This document shows, one piece after another, positions 1 through 7,677 of a stretch of DNA of 64,000 bases (within the stretch, counting starts at the first letter, position 1; the number at the start of each line of letters is the position of its first letter). The DNA comes from Shouchella clausii (lineage in GTDB: Bacteria > Bacillota > Bacilli > Bacillales > Bacillaceae_D), in the NCBI RefSeq assembly GCF_001598215.1, contig NZ_BCXJ01000002.1, positions 62,001-126,000 of the forward strand. Direction: 5' to 3'. A program made the translations under genes and the position numbers. The notes under the pieces were generated by a model that was not told the DNA's origin, did no database searches, and was given only the letters and a program-made list of their open reading frames with translations.

Positions 1-677
1 CCGGGCAAAGCTTCGGTGCATTTATCCCTCAAGGCATTACCCTTCGGCTGGAAGGCGATGCAAACGACTATATCGGCAAAGGCTTATCAGGTGGAAAGAT
101 TGCCGTCTTTCCTGCGAGAAATGCGGCATTTGCCGCAAAAGACAACGTAATTGTCGGCAATACGTCTTTTTATGGCGCTACGTCTGGCAAGGCGTTTATC
201 GCAGGTCAAGCAGGCGAACGGTTTTGCGTTCGTAATTCTGGAGCGCAAGTTGTTGTCGAAGGAATGGGTGACCACGGGCTTGAGTATATGACAGGTGGCA
301 TTGTTGTCACACTTGGTGAAGTCGGCAAAAACTTTGCAGCTGGCATGTCAGGCGGCCTTGCCTTTGTCAATGATGCAAATGGGACGTTTATAGACAAGTG
401 CAACCAAGGAATGGTGTTGATCGAAAACGTTACAGCTGAGGACGAGAGGCTCTTGCACGCTCTTTTAACAGAGCACGTTGAAGAGACAGGAAGTGAACAA
501 GCGCAAAGGATTTTGAATAACTGGGAGCAAGTAAAAACAGACTTCGTAAAAGTCATTCCAAAAGACTATAAAAACATGGTAACCGCGATCGAGAGATTGA
601 AGCAGCAAGGCATGACTGAAGAAGAGGCTGCAATGGCTGCATTTGACGAATCAAAGCGAGACCGATCAAAAGTTTGA
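1..677 (+). CDS. gltA: Glutamate synthase (NADPH) large subunit, C-terminal end (partial)
   Basis: The reading frame is open from base 3 and runs off the left edge, so only the last ~225 residues are present. The glycine-rich segment (GQSFGAF, GLSGGK, GGIVVTLGEVGKNFAAGMSGG) is the C-terminal right-handed beta-helix domain of the GOGAT alpha subunit, which packs against the synthase barrel. The enzyme makes two glutamates from glutamine and 2-oxoglutarate in the cytoplasm. The small subunit gene follows 55 bp downstream in the same direction, the usual gltAB operon. Bacillus naming (gltA = large) is used. Confidence 0.95.
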   Translation, partial: GQSFGAFIPQGITLRLEGDANDYIGKGLSGGKIAVFPARNAAFAAKDNVIVGNTSFYGATSGKAFIAGQAGERFCVRNSGAQVVVEGMGDHGLEYMTGGIVVTLGEVGKNFAAGMSGGLAFVNDANGTFIDKCNQGMVLIENVTAEDERLLHALLTEHVEETGSEQAQRILNNWEQVKTDFVKVIPKDYKNMVTAIERLKQQGMTEEEAAMAAFDESKRDRSKV

Positions 678-732
678 CGGGGTGGGCAACCTAGCCCAGC
701 CCGTCAGGTTTAACAGCAGGGAGTGAAGAACA

Positions 733-2217
733 GTGGGGAAGCCGACAGGTTTTTTAGAATATAAGCGGGAAGCACCGCACAAGAGAGACCCGTTTGAACG
801 GACGAAAAATTGGCAGGAATTCCAGGTTTTTATGCCGGAAGACAAACTGCGGCAACAAGGGGCACGATGTATGGACTGTGCAATCCCATTTTGTCAAGCG
901 GGAACGACAATGGCAGGTTCAGGAGAAATCGGATGTCCTGTTTACAACCTCATTCCAGAATGGAATGACTTAGTGTACCGGGGAAAATGGCGTGAAGCGC
1001 TGGACCGACTCCATAAAACGAACAATTTTCCCGAATTTACAGGTCGTGTCTGCCCGGCACCTTGTGAAGGTTCCTGTACGGTTGCTCTTAACGGCGATGC
1101 CGTAACGATTAAATCAATTGAATACCATATCGTTGAGCGTGGCTTTCAAGAAGGCTGGATTCAACCGGAGCCGCCAAAAACGCGGACCGGAAAACACGTT
1201 GCTGTTGTCGGTTCTGGCCCCGCTGGTTTAGCTGCGGCAGCACAGCTCAACAAAGCCGGTCACACCGTAACGGTATTTGAACGCGATGACCGCATTGGCG
1301 GCCTGCTTACTTATGGCATTCCTGATGTGAAGTTGGCGAATGAGGTGGTAGAGCGACGTGTTCAGCTCCTTGAAGCAGAAGGCATTACCTTTAAAACAGA
1401 AGTTGAAATCGGTGTAGACATTACAGCCGAAGAACTTGAAGCTTCATTCGATGCAGTGATTTTAGCGACAGGGGCAACAAAGCCACGAGAAGTCCAGGCG
1501 CCTGGCAAAGAGTTAAAAGGCATTCATTACGCGATGGACTTTTTGACCGCTAACACAAAAAGCCTATTAAACTCCCAACTCGCTGACGGAGAGTTTATTT
1601 CCGCCAAAGGCAAACATGTCATTGTCATTGGTGGCGGCGACACCGGCGCAGACTGCATTACTACCTCTATTCGTCATGGGGCCGCGTCCGTTACCCAATT
1701 TGACATTAATAAGCAAAAAGGCGCTATGAGAAGCGGAGATAACGTATGGCCATTGTACCCGATTATTCATACAGTTGAAGATGCTCATAAAGAGGCGATG
1801 GCTGTTTACGGAAAAGACCCCCGCTCCTACATGTTGCAAACAAAGGCGTTTTTCGGAGATCAAGACGGCCAAGTGACTGGCTTACAAACAGTCGAAGTGA
1901 CGACTGAAATCAAAGACGGTCAGAAAATCAGGACGGAAATCCCTGGCACCGAGCGGACGTGGAAAGCAGATCTCGTTCTCCTTGCCATTGGCTTTACTGG
2001 CCCAGAGCAAGAATTGTTGCAACAACTTGGTATTGAAACGACAAGTAGGACGACTGTAAAAGCGCCATACGGTAAATATACGACCTCGAAGCCTGGCATT
2101 TTTGCTGCAGGCGACAATCGCCGCGGCCAAAGTCTCGTCGTATGGGCGATCCATGAAGGGCGTGAAGCAGCACGGGAATGTGATCGCTATTTAATGGGCA
2201 GCACCCGTTTGCCGTAA
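733..2217 (+). CDS. gltB: Glutamate synthase small subunit
   Basis: 494 residues, the normal length for the beta subunit, which takes electrons from NADPH and passes them through FAD and iron-sulfur centres to the large subunit. Cys46, Cys49, Cys54 and Cys107, Cys111, Cys115 are the N-terminal cluster ligands. A first dinucleotide fold (VVGSGPAG, about residue 158) binds FAD and a second ([11 protein letters not shown], about residue 298) binds NADPH; GIFAAGD near the C-terminus closes the FAD site. The GTG start at 733 follows a GGGAG ribosome site. It forms an operon with gltA. No terminator is obvious before the next gene. Confidence 0.95.
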   Translation: MGKPTGFLEYKREAPHKRDPFERTKNWQEFQVFMPEDKLRQQGARCMDCAIPFCQAGTTMAGSGEIGCPVYNLIPEWNDLVYRGKWREALDRLHKTNNFPEFTGRVCPAPCEGSCTVALNGDAVTIKSIEYHIVERGFQEGWIQPEPPKTRTGKHVAVVGSGPAGLAAAAQLNKAGHTVTVFERDDRIGGLLTYGIPDVKLANEVVERRVQLLEAEGITFKTEVEIGVDITAEELEASFDAVILATGATKPREVQAPGKELKGIHYAMDFLTANTKSLLNSQLADGEFISAKGKHVIVIGGGDTGADCITTSIRHGAASVTQFDINKQKGAMRSGDNVWPLYPIIHTVEDAHKEAMAVYGKDPRSYMLQTKAFFGDQDGQVTGLQTVEVTTEIKDGQKIRTEIPGTERTWKADLVLLAIGFTGPEQELLQQLGIETTSRTTVKAPYGKYTTSKPGIFAAGDNRRGQSLVVWAIHEGREAARECDRYLMGSTRLP

Positions 2218-2312
2218 TTTTTTTAGCTTTTTTCCTATTTTTCTATAGGCAAAGCAGGTGGATGCGTGCGATAATGAGGGAAAAATGGAACATGTGAAAG
2301 GCTGGTGTAGGC

Positions 2313-2924
2313 ATGATTCGTCGTCTAAAAAGCATGATGATGGTCATGCTAACCTTTCTATCTTTTCATCTACCAATATTTGATTCTTTGTTTGACCGTG
2401 AGACAAAACAGAGAGCTGATGCAAAAGCGTTGGTACAGAAAGCTGACGCCAAAGAGTATCATTTACTTGATGTAGTAGTCGGCTATTCGGACCAATACGA
2501 AGACATTGAACTAACTCATTATTGGCTTACGGAACGTTTTATTATGGACGAAGCGTACAAACAAGGCTTGCAAAAATTTGGACAAGCGATTTCACCTAAA
2601 ATTGAGCCTGCTTATAAGGAAATCATTATGCCTAGCTTGAAACAAGCAGTCTCACAATTGCTAAGCAGTGTACAAATCGATGATTTAGCTGAAATCACCG
2701 TTTCCCACGCACCAGCTCCAGGGCGCGGAGAGAAAATCATGCATATTTACAATAAAAAAACAGGCGATGATTTGCTCCGTTTCCATGTGCGCCTGAACCG
2801 ACCACCCAAAAAAGGCCACGTGTTTCAATTTCATTACCATGTGCTACAGGACAATTTCCACGGCCACTATGAACTTGGAACCATTTATTGGGGAAAAAAT
2901 GAACCTCCGCTTTATTCAGCCTGA
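2313..2924 (+). CDS. ypjP: YpjP-like protein
   Basis: 203 residues with a short hydrophobic N-terminus (MMMVMLTFLSFHLPIF) that may be a signal or anchor, then a soluble part. The segment HYELGTIYWGKNEPPLYSA and the overall length match my memory of the Bacillus YpjP family, whose function is unknown. The ATG at 2313 follows a weak ribosome site. The stop codon lies inside the first copy of a duplicated 29-nt sequence that acts as a hairpin (see 2901-2991). The function cannot be inferred from the neighbours. Confidence 0.7.
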   Translation: MIRRLKSMMMVMLTFLSFHLPIFDSLFDRETKQRADAKALVQKADAKEYHLLDVVVGYSDQYEDIELTHYWLTERFIMDEAYKQGLQKFGQAISPKIEPAYKEIIMPSLKQAVSQLLSSVQIDDLAEITVSHAPAPGRGEKIMHIYNKKTGDDLLRFHVRLNRPPKKGHVFQFHYHVLQDNFHGHYELGTIYWGKNEPPLYSA

Positions 2925-2991
2925 GGTTTGAAGGACGAATTCACACAGGCTATAGTCTCGAACCTCCGCTTTATTTAGCGTGAGGTTTTTT
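2901..2991 (+). terminator. Duplicated hairpin; second copy is an intrinsic terminator
   Basis: The sequence GAACCTCCGCTTTATT..AGC..TGAGGTTT occurs at 2901-2929, overlapping the ypjP stop, and again at 2960-2989. In the second copy AACCTC-CGCT pairs with AGCG-T-GAGGTT and a T6 run follows, so it is a good intrinsic terminator. The first copy has a mismatched stem and no T run. Confidence 0.75.
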
Positions 2992-3089
2992 GTTACTAGA
3001 ATTGTCGTCAATTAGTAGATTTTCGATTCCCTTAAGGGCTCATTCTTTGGTACAGTAGAGAAAGAGACTAGTGATGGAGGAATCGTTAG

Positions 3090-3344
3090 ATGGAAGCTGA
3101 GAAAAAATTCAGAAAGCCCCGTCCATTTTGGTTAAAATGGCTAGTTCGCCTTGTCTGCGCCTATATTGGGTTGCTCGTTGTCGTGCTAGCTGCCGCGATT
3201 TTGTCTATGAGTGGCACGTTTTTACTTGTCGTTCTAGAACTATTTGTCGAAAATGACCGCCTTCAGGAATTTAATTATCAATACTTTGTGCCTATGTCTG
3301 AGTTTCTTTGGAACTTATTCACGGCGCTTGTGCCGGGTTTATAA
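3090..3344 (+). CDS. Small membrane protein of unknown function
   Basis: 84 residues: a basic, proline-rich start (KKFRKPRPFWLKW), one long hydrophobic stretch (about residues 20-52) and a weaker hydrophobic C-terminus. No family recognised. The ATG at 3090 follows GATGGAGGAATCG. Its stop overlaps the next start as TAATG, so the two are probably translated in a coupled way and form an operon that ends with kapB. Confidence 0.7.
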   Translation: MEAEKKFRKPRPFWLKWLVRLVCAYIGLLVVVLAAAILSMSGTFLLVVLELFVENDRLQEFNYQYFVPMSEFLWNLFTALVPGL

Positions 3345-3526
3345 TGGGCGCGTCAGATTTGGCCTACATGGTTGCCTTGCTGGGCTGTTTTTTCGCGGCA
3401 GGCCTTTTTGGCGGACTAGCGCTCCTTGGGGTTATGCGAAATAAAAAGCCGTTGCTGTATTGGACTGCCCCATTTGCACTTTGTAGCGCCGTTGCTTTTT
3501 TGGTGTTGATTTTTCAACTTGTTTGA
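3344..3526 (+). CDS. Small membrane protein of unknown function
   Basis: 60 residues with two hydrophobic segments (about 8-30 and 38-60) separated by a basic turn RNKKP. I take the ATG at 3344, which overlaps the preceding stop (TAATG), over an in-frame upstream start at 3308 that lies inside the previous gene. No recognised family. It ends 16 bp before the kapB start, suggesting one transcript. Confidence 0.6.
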   Translation: MGASDLAYMVALLGCFFAAGLFGGLALLGVMRNKKPLLYWTAPFALCSAVAFLVLIFQLV

Positions 3527-3542
3527 TAGGAGGGAGGATACG

Positions 3543-3911
3543 ATGGAACTGTCACAGGCAAAGTATAAATCAGGTATTTATATCGGCAATGTGCTAGAGG
3601 TGAGGAAGGAAGAAAATAGGGCGCTGTTTCAAGTACTTGCTGTCCTTACCCATCCGAACCAGGGTGATTTGCATCACCCTAAACAAATAGACGTTCCCTT
3701 TTTCCACGAGCGGAAAGCGCTTGCCTATTTGGAAAAGGCATGGGTGCCGTTTTCGACTGTGAAAGCGTATGAAGGGGAGCTGCCAGACTACGAAACTTCC
3801 TTAAAAGCTGCCTGGGAAGCTGCTTGCGAACGTTTGCAAAACGACGACAGTGATTGGGCTATTAAAAGTTTGCAGCTGCTTAAAGAAGTTAGGAAGGAAT
3901 ACAGTTTCTAA
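3543..3911 (+). CDS. kapB: Kinase-associated protein KapB
   Basis: 122 residues. The block HPNQGDLHHPKQ followed by DVPFFHERKALAYLEKAW and PFSTVKAYEGELPDYETSLK is the KapB signature. In B. subtilis KapB is needed for the sporulation kinase KinB to feed phosphate into the phosphorelay. The start is the ATG at 3543 with a very strong AGGAGGGAGG site at 3529-3538; an upstream TTG at 3519 would place this site inside the gene. kinB is not adjacent here; the two genes before it are small membrane proteins. Confidence 0.85.
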   Translation: MELSQAKYKSGIYIGNVLEVRKEENRALFQVLAVLTHPNQGDLHHPKQIDVPFFHERKALAYLEKAWVPFSTVKAYEGELPDYETSLKAAWEAACERLQNDDSDWAIKSLQLLKEVRKEYSF

Positions 3912-3929
3912 AGGTGCTTAACTACATAA

Positions 3930-3967
3930 AAAAGGTCCCCTCATACGTACAGGAGGGGACTTTTTTT
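3930..3967. terminator. Bidirectional intrinsic terminator
   Basis: GTCCCCTC (3935-3942) pairs with GAGGGGAC (3953-3960), flanked by A5 and T7 runs, so it works for kapB on the plus strand and for dapA on the minus strand. Confidence 0.9.
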
Positions 3968-4872
3968 CATGAGGAGGCAACCGCACCGCTAGTTATTGGC
4001 AAAAACGATTCAAGAACCGCTTGGAGCTCGTTTTTTTCCTCTTCATTAAGTCCGACTAGCGGCAGCCGCACCGCACCGCCTGGTAACCCATAGTGAACAA
4101 GCGCTTCTTTGACAGGAGCAGGGCTCGGTGCCATAAACATTGCTTTCATGACAGGGAACAGCTTATGATTGATCGAGGCAGCAAGCAGAGGCTCACCAGT
4201 TGCAAAAGCGTCGATCATTTGTTTCATTTGCCGGCCAACGATATGGGAGGCAACGGAGACAACGCCTTTGGCGCCGACTGCCATCATTGGCAGCGTCAAC
4301 GAGTCATCGCCGCTGTATACAGAAAAGCCTTCTGGTGCTAGACGCAAAATTTCCGTTACTTTATCGATATTTCCGCTCGCTTCTTTAATGGCAAACACTT
4401 GGTCAATCGCAGCCAGCCTCAATGCCGTTTCTGCACTCATGTCAGCGCCTGTACGGCCCGGCACGTTATAAAGCATGACAGGTAGCGGCGTGGATTGGGC
4501 CACTTGGGCAATATGTTGGTAGATCCCTTCTTGGGATGGCTTGTTGTAATAAGGAACAACGACCATCAGCCCATCCGCTCCTGCTTGCTCAGCTGCCTGT
4601 GCCATTTGTACGCCCTGTTGTGTACTGTTTGCGCCAATGCCGGCAATCACCTTTATTTTAGCATTGACTGCTTCTGCCACCGCGACTGAGAGGAGCGTTT
4701 GTTTTTCTTCAACTGTCAGCGTTGGGGCTTCACCTGTAGTGCCATGGATGACGACCGTATCCGTCCCATTGTTTGCTAAATGGTTTATAAGCGTACGTAT
4801 GCCGTTCACATCTAAGGCATTTTCTTTTGTAAAAGGTGTGACCATTGCCGTCATCAGGTAGCCAAAATCCAT
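3967..4872 (-). CDS. dapA: 4-hydroxy-tetrahydrodipicolinate synthase
   Basis: 301 residues. The enzyme condenses pyruvate with aspartate semialdehyde, the first step committed to lysine, diaminopimelate (cell wall) and dipicolinate (spores). HGTTGEAPTL carries the Thr-Thr pair, Tyr135 (MLYNVPGRTG) is the proton relay and Lys163 (AIKEASGN) the Schiff-base lysine. The start is the ATG at 4872 with TAGGAGG upstream; a longer frame reaching 5055 would run through the riboswitch and is not used. It is a single-gene unit controlled by a lysine riboswitch and terminator, not the dapG-dapA operon of B. subtilis. Confidence 0.95.
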   Translation of the reverse strand: MDFGYLMTAMVTPFTKENALDVNGIRTLINHLANNGTDTVVIHGTTGEAPTLTVEEKQTLLSVAVAEAVNAKIKVIAGIGANSTQQGVQMAQAAEQAGADGLMVVVPYYNKPSQEGIYQHIAQVAQSTPLPVMLYNVPGRTGADMSAETALRLAAIDQVFAIKEASGNIDKVTEILRLAPEGFSVYSGDDSLTLPMMAVGAKGVVSVASHIVGRQMKQMIDAFATGEPLLAASINHKLFPVMKAMFMAPSPAPVKEALVHYGLPGGAVRLPLVGLNEEEKNELQAVLESFLPITSGAVASS

Positions 4873-4906
4873 GGGAATCCTCCTAAATAGGTGGCGAGTA
4901 GAGACA

Positions 4907-4940
4907 CAAAAAAACAACAATGACAGAGGCTCATTGTTGC
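4907..4940 (-). terminator. Riboswitch-controlled terminator before dapA
   Basis: On the minus strand AACAATGA pairs with TCATTGTT (4916-4923 with 4931-4938), followed by G and T7. It lies between the lysine aptamer and the dapA ribosome site, as expected of the expression platform: lysine binding should favour termination. Confidence 0.85.
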
Positions 4941-4967
4941 ATTGGGCAAACGGGTCGTTTTCCAAGT

Positions 4968-5148
4968 TTGAGATAGCCCCCCATACGTCCGTATGACAGT
5001 GCTGCCCTTGTTCAGAAACAGCCCCAATGGCACGGCTTTTGGGAAAACCGCCCATTTCGGCATAAACCCCTTTCCGGCTGGTTCAAACAGATCCCAATTC
5101 CTCAGCAGCCGTACTGATCGTTTACGCGCCTCTACTCTCACATCTGTT
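4968..5148 (-). promoter_or_regulatory. Lysine riboswitch (L box) aptamer
   Basis: Read on the minus strand the leader contains the conserved L-box blocks in order: GAGAGTAGAGGCGCG (5' side of P1 and the loop-E type core), GGAAAGGGG..GCCGAAA, ACTGTCATACGG and GGGGGGCTATCTC (3' side of P1). GAGA-TAG pairs with CTATCTC. The terminator above follows within 30 nt. The nearest gene is dapA, a lysine biosynthetic gene, which fits. This is the feature I am most sure of among the RNA elements here besides rnpB. Confidence 0.92.
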
Positions 5149-5163
5149 CAATTTTATGGCTTA

Positions 5164-5192
5164 ACCTTACCAGATTTTATTCCAGTTTGCAA
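5164..5192 (-). promoter_or_regulatory. Putative sigma-A promoter of dapA leader
   Basis: On the minus strand TTGCAA (5192-5187), 17 bp, TAAGGT (5169-5164). The predicted start lies about 10 nt before the riboswitch. It abuts the stop codon of the Spo0E-like gene at 5194-5196. Confidence 0.5.
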
Positions 5193-5193
5193 A

Positions 5194-5349
5194 CTATTTA
5201 TTGGTCTTTCTATAGCGGTGGGATTCCAAGCAATTTAATAGAACATCTAGTTCCTGTGAACATTGAACGGTTTTTTTAGAAGTCATCCCATATTTACCGG
5301 CCATTAAATGCATTTCGTTGCGTTTCACTTCAATATCAATATAAATCAT
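5194..5349 (-). CDS. Spo0E-like aspartyl-phosphate phosphatase
   Basis: 51 residues, short enough to be missed by length filters. The translation MIYIDIEVKRNEMHLMAGKY continues with GMTSKKTVQCSQELDVLLNC, giving the Spo0E family pattern I-E-x-x-R-x-E-M...G-x-T-S...S-Q-E-L-D-x-L-L-N. Members are two-helix hairpins that dephosphorylate Spo0A~P (or related response regulators) and delay sporulation. The ATG at 5349 has GGCGGAG about 7 nt upstream and a TATAAT box at 5394-5389. It is transcribed toward dapA. Which response regulator it serves is unknown. Confidence 0.85.
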   Translation of the reverse strand: MIYIDIEVKRNEMHLMAGKYGMTSKKTVQCSQELDVLLNCLESHRYRKTNK

Positions 5350-5473
5350 TCTGCCACTCCGCCTTTACATTTTCATTTTCCATTTCGTATTATAGCGAAA
5401 ATCAGGCAAGAAGAAAAATGCTTTAACAAAACTAGTCAAATAAAAGGAAAAAGAGTCAAGCTTCGACAAATTG

Positions 5474-5989
5474 CTACGAGGGGCTAGCTTTAATGCCATA
5501 TTCCGTAATGAGCGACTCATATTCACGCCTCATTAATCGAAACGATAAGGAAGCATTGCTGTAATGTTGCTCCTCGGCCTCATATGAATGGGTGTTTAGC
5601 GCCTGTTCAAGTTCACCTAAGCTCACCGTATAGGAATGGTGGATATCCTTAAATCCTCCAGCAAATGGTGGTGGAAACGTGTTTGTTCGCTCATGTTCTT
5701 TTGCTTTGTCGGCTAGAAGCTCTGTAAGCGCAGCCGCTTCGCTGTTATTTCCTGTCGTGACCGCCTCTTGCAATTGTACCAGTACAGGAGCAGCTTCATC
5801 AACATACTGTTCAAAGGCGCGGGCATAGTTTTCCGCTGCTTTTGAATGTTCTTTTTGAGCGTGGTGGACATCCAATTGGCTGGACAGCCCTTTGATTTCA
5901 TCTGATGCTTTGCCAGGAGAAGCTCCATCGACACAAGCGGATAAAGCAAGCACTGCAAATAAGAGAGCGACAAACGGTTTCTTTCCCAT
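5474..5989 (-). CDS. Putative lipoprotein
   Basis: 171 residues from ATG 5989, which has AAAGGATG about 6-9 nt upstream; the more distal ATG at 5998 is too close to that site. A signal peptide with lipobox LSAC (Cys19) indicates a membrane-anchored lipoprotein on the outer face. The mature part is acidic, rich in Glu, Ala and Gln and predicted helical, with one Pro-rich spot (TFPPPFAGG). No function recognised. It stands alone between dapA and a HAD phosphatase on the opposite strand. Confidence 0.75.
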   Translation of the reverse strand: MGKKPFVALLFAVLALSACVDGASPGKASDEIKGLSSQLDVHHAQKEHSKAAENYARAFEQYVDEAAPVLVQLQEAVTTGNNSEAAALTELLADKAKEHERTNTFPPPFAGGFKDIHHSYTVSLGELEQALNTHSYEAEEQHYSNASLSFRLMRREYESLITEYGIKASPS

Positions 5990-6123
5990 TTCGACCATCC
6001 TTTCTTTCGCTTTGTGTTGCCTGTAGTATGTCGCGTAAACACAAAACTATTCCTTTAGACAAAAGCCCTTATTTGCAAATAGCAATTGATTTCCCTTAAA
6101 ATGAATGCGAAAGGAGTGAGCGC

Positions 6124-6993
6124 GTGAAGCTAATTGTCACTGATATGGATGGGACGCTGCTTGATGAAAAACGCTCTGTATCGAAAGAAAATGAAGAAGC
6201 GATCAAAGCAGCACAAAAGCAAGGCGCGATTGTCGCGATTGCAACAGGGAGAGATCTTTACGAGGCAACAGTCCCTTTAAAGAGAACGGGGTTATCATTG
6301 CCGATCATTAGTGCGAATGGCGCGCAAATCCATGACGAACACAGACGACTTCTGTATGAAGCCGTTCTAAATGCAGACCAAGTCCGCCGTGCGATGGCAG
6401 TCTTAAAAGATGAAAATGTATATTTTGAAGTGTATACAAATGAAGGCGTTTATTCCGACGATTATGAAACGGGCCTTGCCGTTGTAGTCGACGTCTTGAA
6501 ATCAACAGGAGCGAAATTGTCTGAGCAAGAAATCATGACATTCGCCAAAGATCGTTTTGACAATGGCTCAATCAAATTGATCGATTGTTACGAAAAACTG
6601 CTCGAAGACGGAGCGGTTGTACTTAAACTCCTTGCATTTTCACTCAACGCTGAACGGCTCATGAGCGCTAGAGACAGGCTAGAGTTAGACAAAAGCCTTG
6701 CCGTCAGCGCTTCTGCAGCAGACAACCTCGAAATTACCGATGTCAATGCCCAAAAAGGCATTGCGGTAGAGCGGTTCGCACAATCACTAGGCATTTCTCC
6801 AAAAGACGTGATGGCAGTTGGCGATAATTTTAATGATGTGTCAATGTTTCAAAAAGCAGGCTTGGCCGTTGCAATGGGAAACGCTCCAGGAGAGATTCAA
6901 AAACAAGCTGATCTTGTTACGAAAACAAATGATGAGCATGGCGTTGCTTACGCCATTCGAAACTATGCGCTAAAAAAACAATCCCTTCTCTAA
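6124..6993 (+). CDS. Cof-type HAD-superfamily phosphatase
   Basis: 289 residues. Motif I is DMDGTLL (Asp7 nucleophile, Asp9 acid/base), motif II TGRD, a C2-type cap in the middle and motif IV GDNFNDVSMF near residue 233, the layout of the Cof/YwpJ/YitU group, which dephosphorylates sugar phosphates, FMN or related small molecules. The exact substrate cannot be told. The GTG start at 6124 follows AAAGGAGTGA. The stop codon sits within the stem of the terminator at 6977-7007. Confidence 0.9.
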   Translation: MKLIVTDMDGTLLDEKRSVSKENEEAIKAAQKQGAIVAIATGRDLYEATVPLKRTGLSLPIISANGAQIHDEHRRLLYEAVLNADQVRRAMAVLKDENVYFEVYTNEGVYSDDYETGLAVVVDVLKSTGAKLSEQEIMTFAKDRFDNGSIKLIDCYEKLLEDGAVVLKLLAFSLNAERLMSARDRLELDKSLAVSASAADNLEITDVNAQKGIAVERFAQSLGISPKDVMAVGDNFNDVSMFQKAGLAVAMGNAPGEIQKQADLVTKTNDEHGVAYAIRNYALKKQSLL

Positions 6994-7007
6994 GGGGTTG
7001 TTTTTTT
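6977..7007 (+). terminator. Intrinsic terminator of HAD phosphatase gene
   Basis: AACAATCCCTT pairs with AAGGGGTTGTT around a CTCT loop and is followed by T7. The stop codon is inside the stem. Confidence 0.85.
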
Positions 7008-7042
7008 ATTTGTTATTTGTTATAAAACAATAAAAAAATATG

Positions 7043-7071
7043 TTGACTGTTATGATACAATGACATATACT
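7043..7071 (+). promoter_or_regulatory. Strong sigma-A promoter of the 27-residue peptide gene
   Basis: TTGACT (7043-7048), a 17-bp spacer and TATACT (7066-7071), close to consensus. The predicted start at about 7078 is 40 nt before the ATG at 7119. Confidence 0.8.
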
Positions 7072-7118
7072 ATTGCTATAGAGAGAAACAGCTTACAACC
7101 ATTCAAGGAGTGTGAATC

Positions 7119-7202
7119 ATGGGAGAGCAAACCAAACAAGTAGAACAAGAACGGGAAGAAGAGATGACCATTCTAGAGATGATTAACGATTACCATGCAT
7201 AG
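7119..7202 (+). CDS. Short acidic peptide (27 residues), unknown
   Basis: ATG 7119 with CAAGGAG seven to ten bases upstream opens a frame ending TAG at 7202. The product begins MGEQTKQVEQEREEEM and ends TILEMINDYHA: a charged helix followed by a short amphipathic segment. It has a near-consensus promoter 50 bp upstream and a hairpin with a T8 run directly after the stop, so it forms a complete monocistronic unit. Too short for my memory of families to help; it could be a regulatory small protein or sporulation-related peptide. Confidence 0.65.
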   Translation: MGEQTKQVEQEREEEMTILEMINDYHA

Positions 7203-7226
7203 GGCAGATGCCCTGTTTTTTTTGCC
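7201..7226 (+). terminator. Terminator after the 27-residue peptide gene
   Basis: AGGGC-AGAT-GCCCT followed by G and T8. The stem begins at the last two bases of the stop codon. Confidence 0.7.
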
Positions 7227-7322
7227 CTTGAACTTGCATCTGTTGTAATACAAGCGGACGTTTTACTTTTTTTGCAACGGGAATGGAATCGTAAGAAGGA
7301 GAATTGGTTGGGAGGGAACATA

Positions 7323-7487
7323 ATGGAACAGCGCCGGCCTTCGAAAGAAGAACTAAAGCATAAAATCGAGGAGATGAAGGAAGAAGAAAGACAATACCGC
7401 CGCGAAGCGTTTATTGAAATATATGAACAATACGTGGCGCTATTGGAAGATGAGATTGCTCATTTGAAATCAGTAAAGCGACCTTAG
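7323..7487 (+). CDS. Small coiled-coil protein, unknown
   Basis: 54 residues, nearly all charged helix (EELKHKIEEMKEEERQYRRE), consistent with a short coiled coil. The ATG at 7323 has TGGGAGGG upstream; an upstream TTG would put this site inside the gene. A terminator follows at 7498. No function recognised. Confidence 0.65.
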   Translation: MEQRRPSKEELKHKIEEMKEEERQYRREAFIEIYEQYVALLEDEIAHLKSVKRP

Positions 7488-7497
7488 AAAATCTCGT

Positions 7498-7536
7498 GCG
7501 AGCCATGTTGTTCTATGAATAGCGTGGCTCGTTTTA
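7498..7536 (+). terminator. Intrinsic terminator
   Basis: CGAGCCA (7499-7505) pairs with TGGCTCG (7525-7531), followed by TTTTA. The loop is long (19 nt). Confidence 0.6.
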
Positions 7537-7677
7537 GTTGCAACACGCCCGTATAATGGTAAACTGAAAAGGAGAAAAAGGGGAATAACAAGGTGAGTGA
7601 TTCGGGTAATTAAATGTGTTCATCTTTCTGTACCGAAAAAAATGTTAGGGCGGAAGCGCTGAAAAAGGAGACGAGCA

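Noticed and set aside
4873-5055. N-terminal extension of dapA
   Set aside because: It translates the lysine riboswitch and terminator; the ATG at 4872 has its own strong ribosome site.
7540-7677. MhqR operator upstream of the dioxygenase gene
   Set aside because: No palindrome resembling the remembered TATCTCGAATTCGAGATA was found, although the gene pair would suit it.
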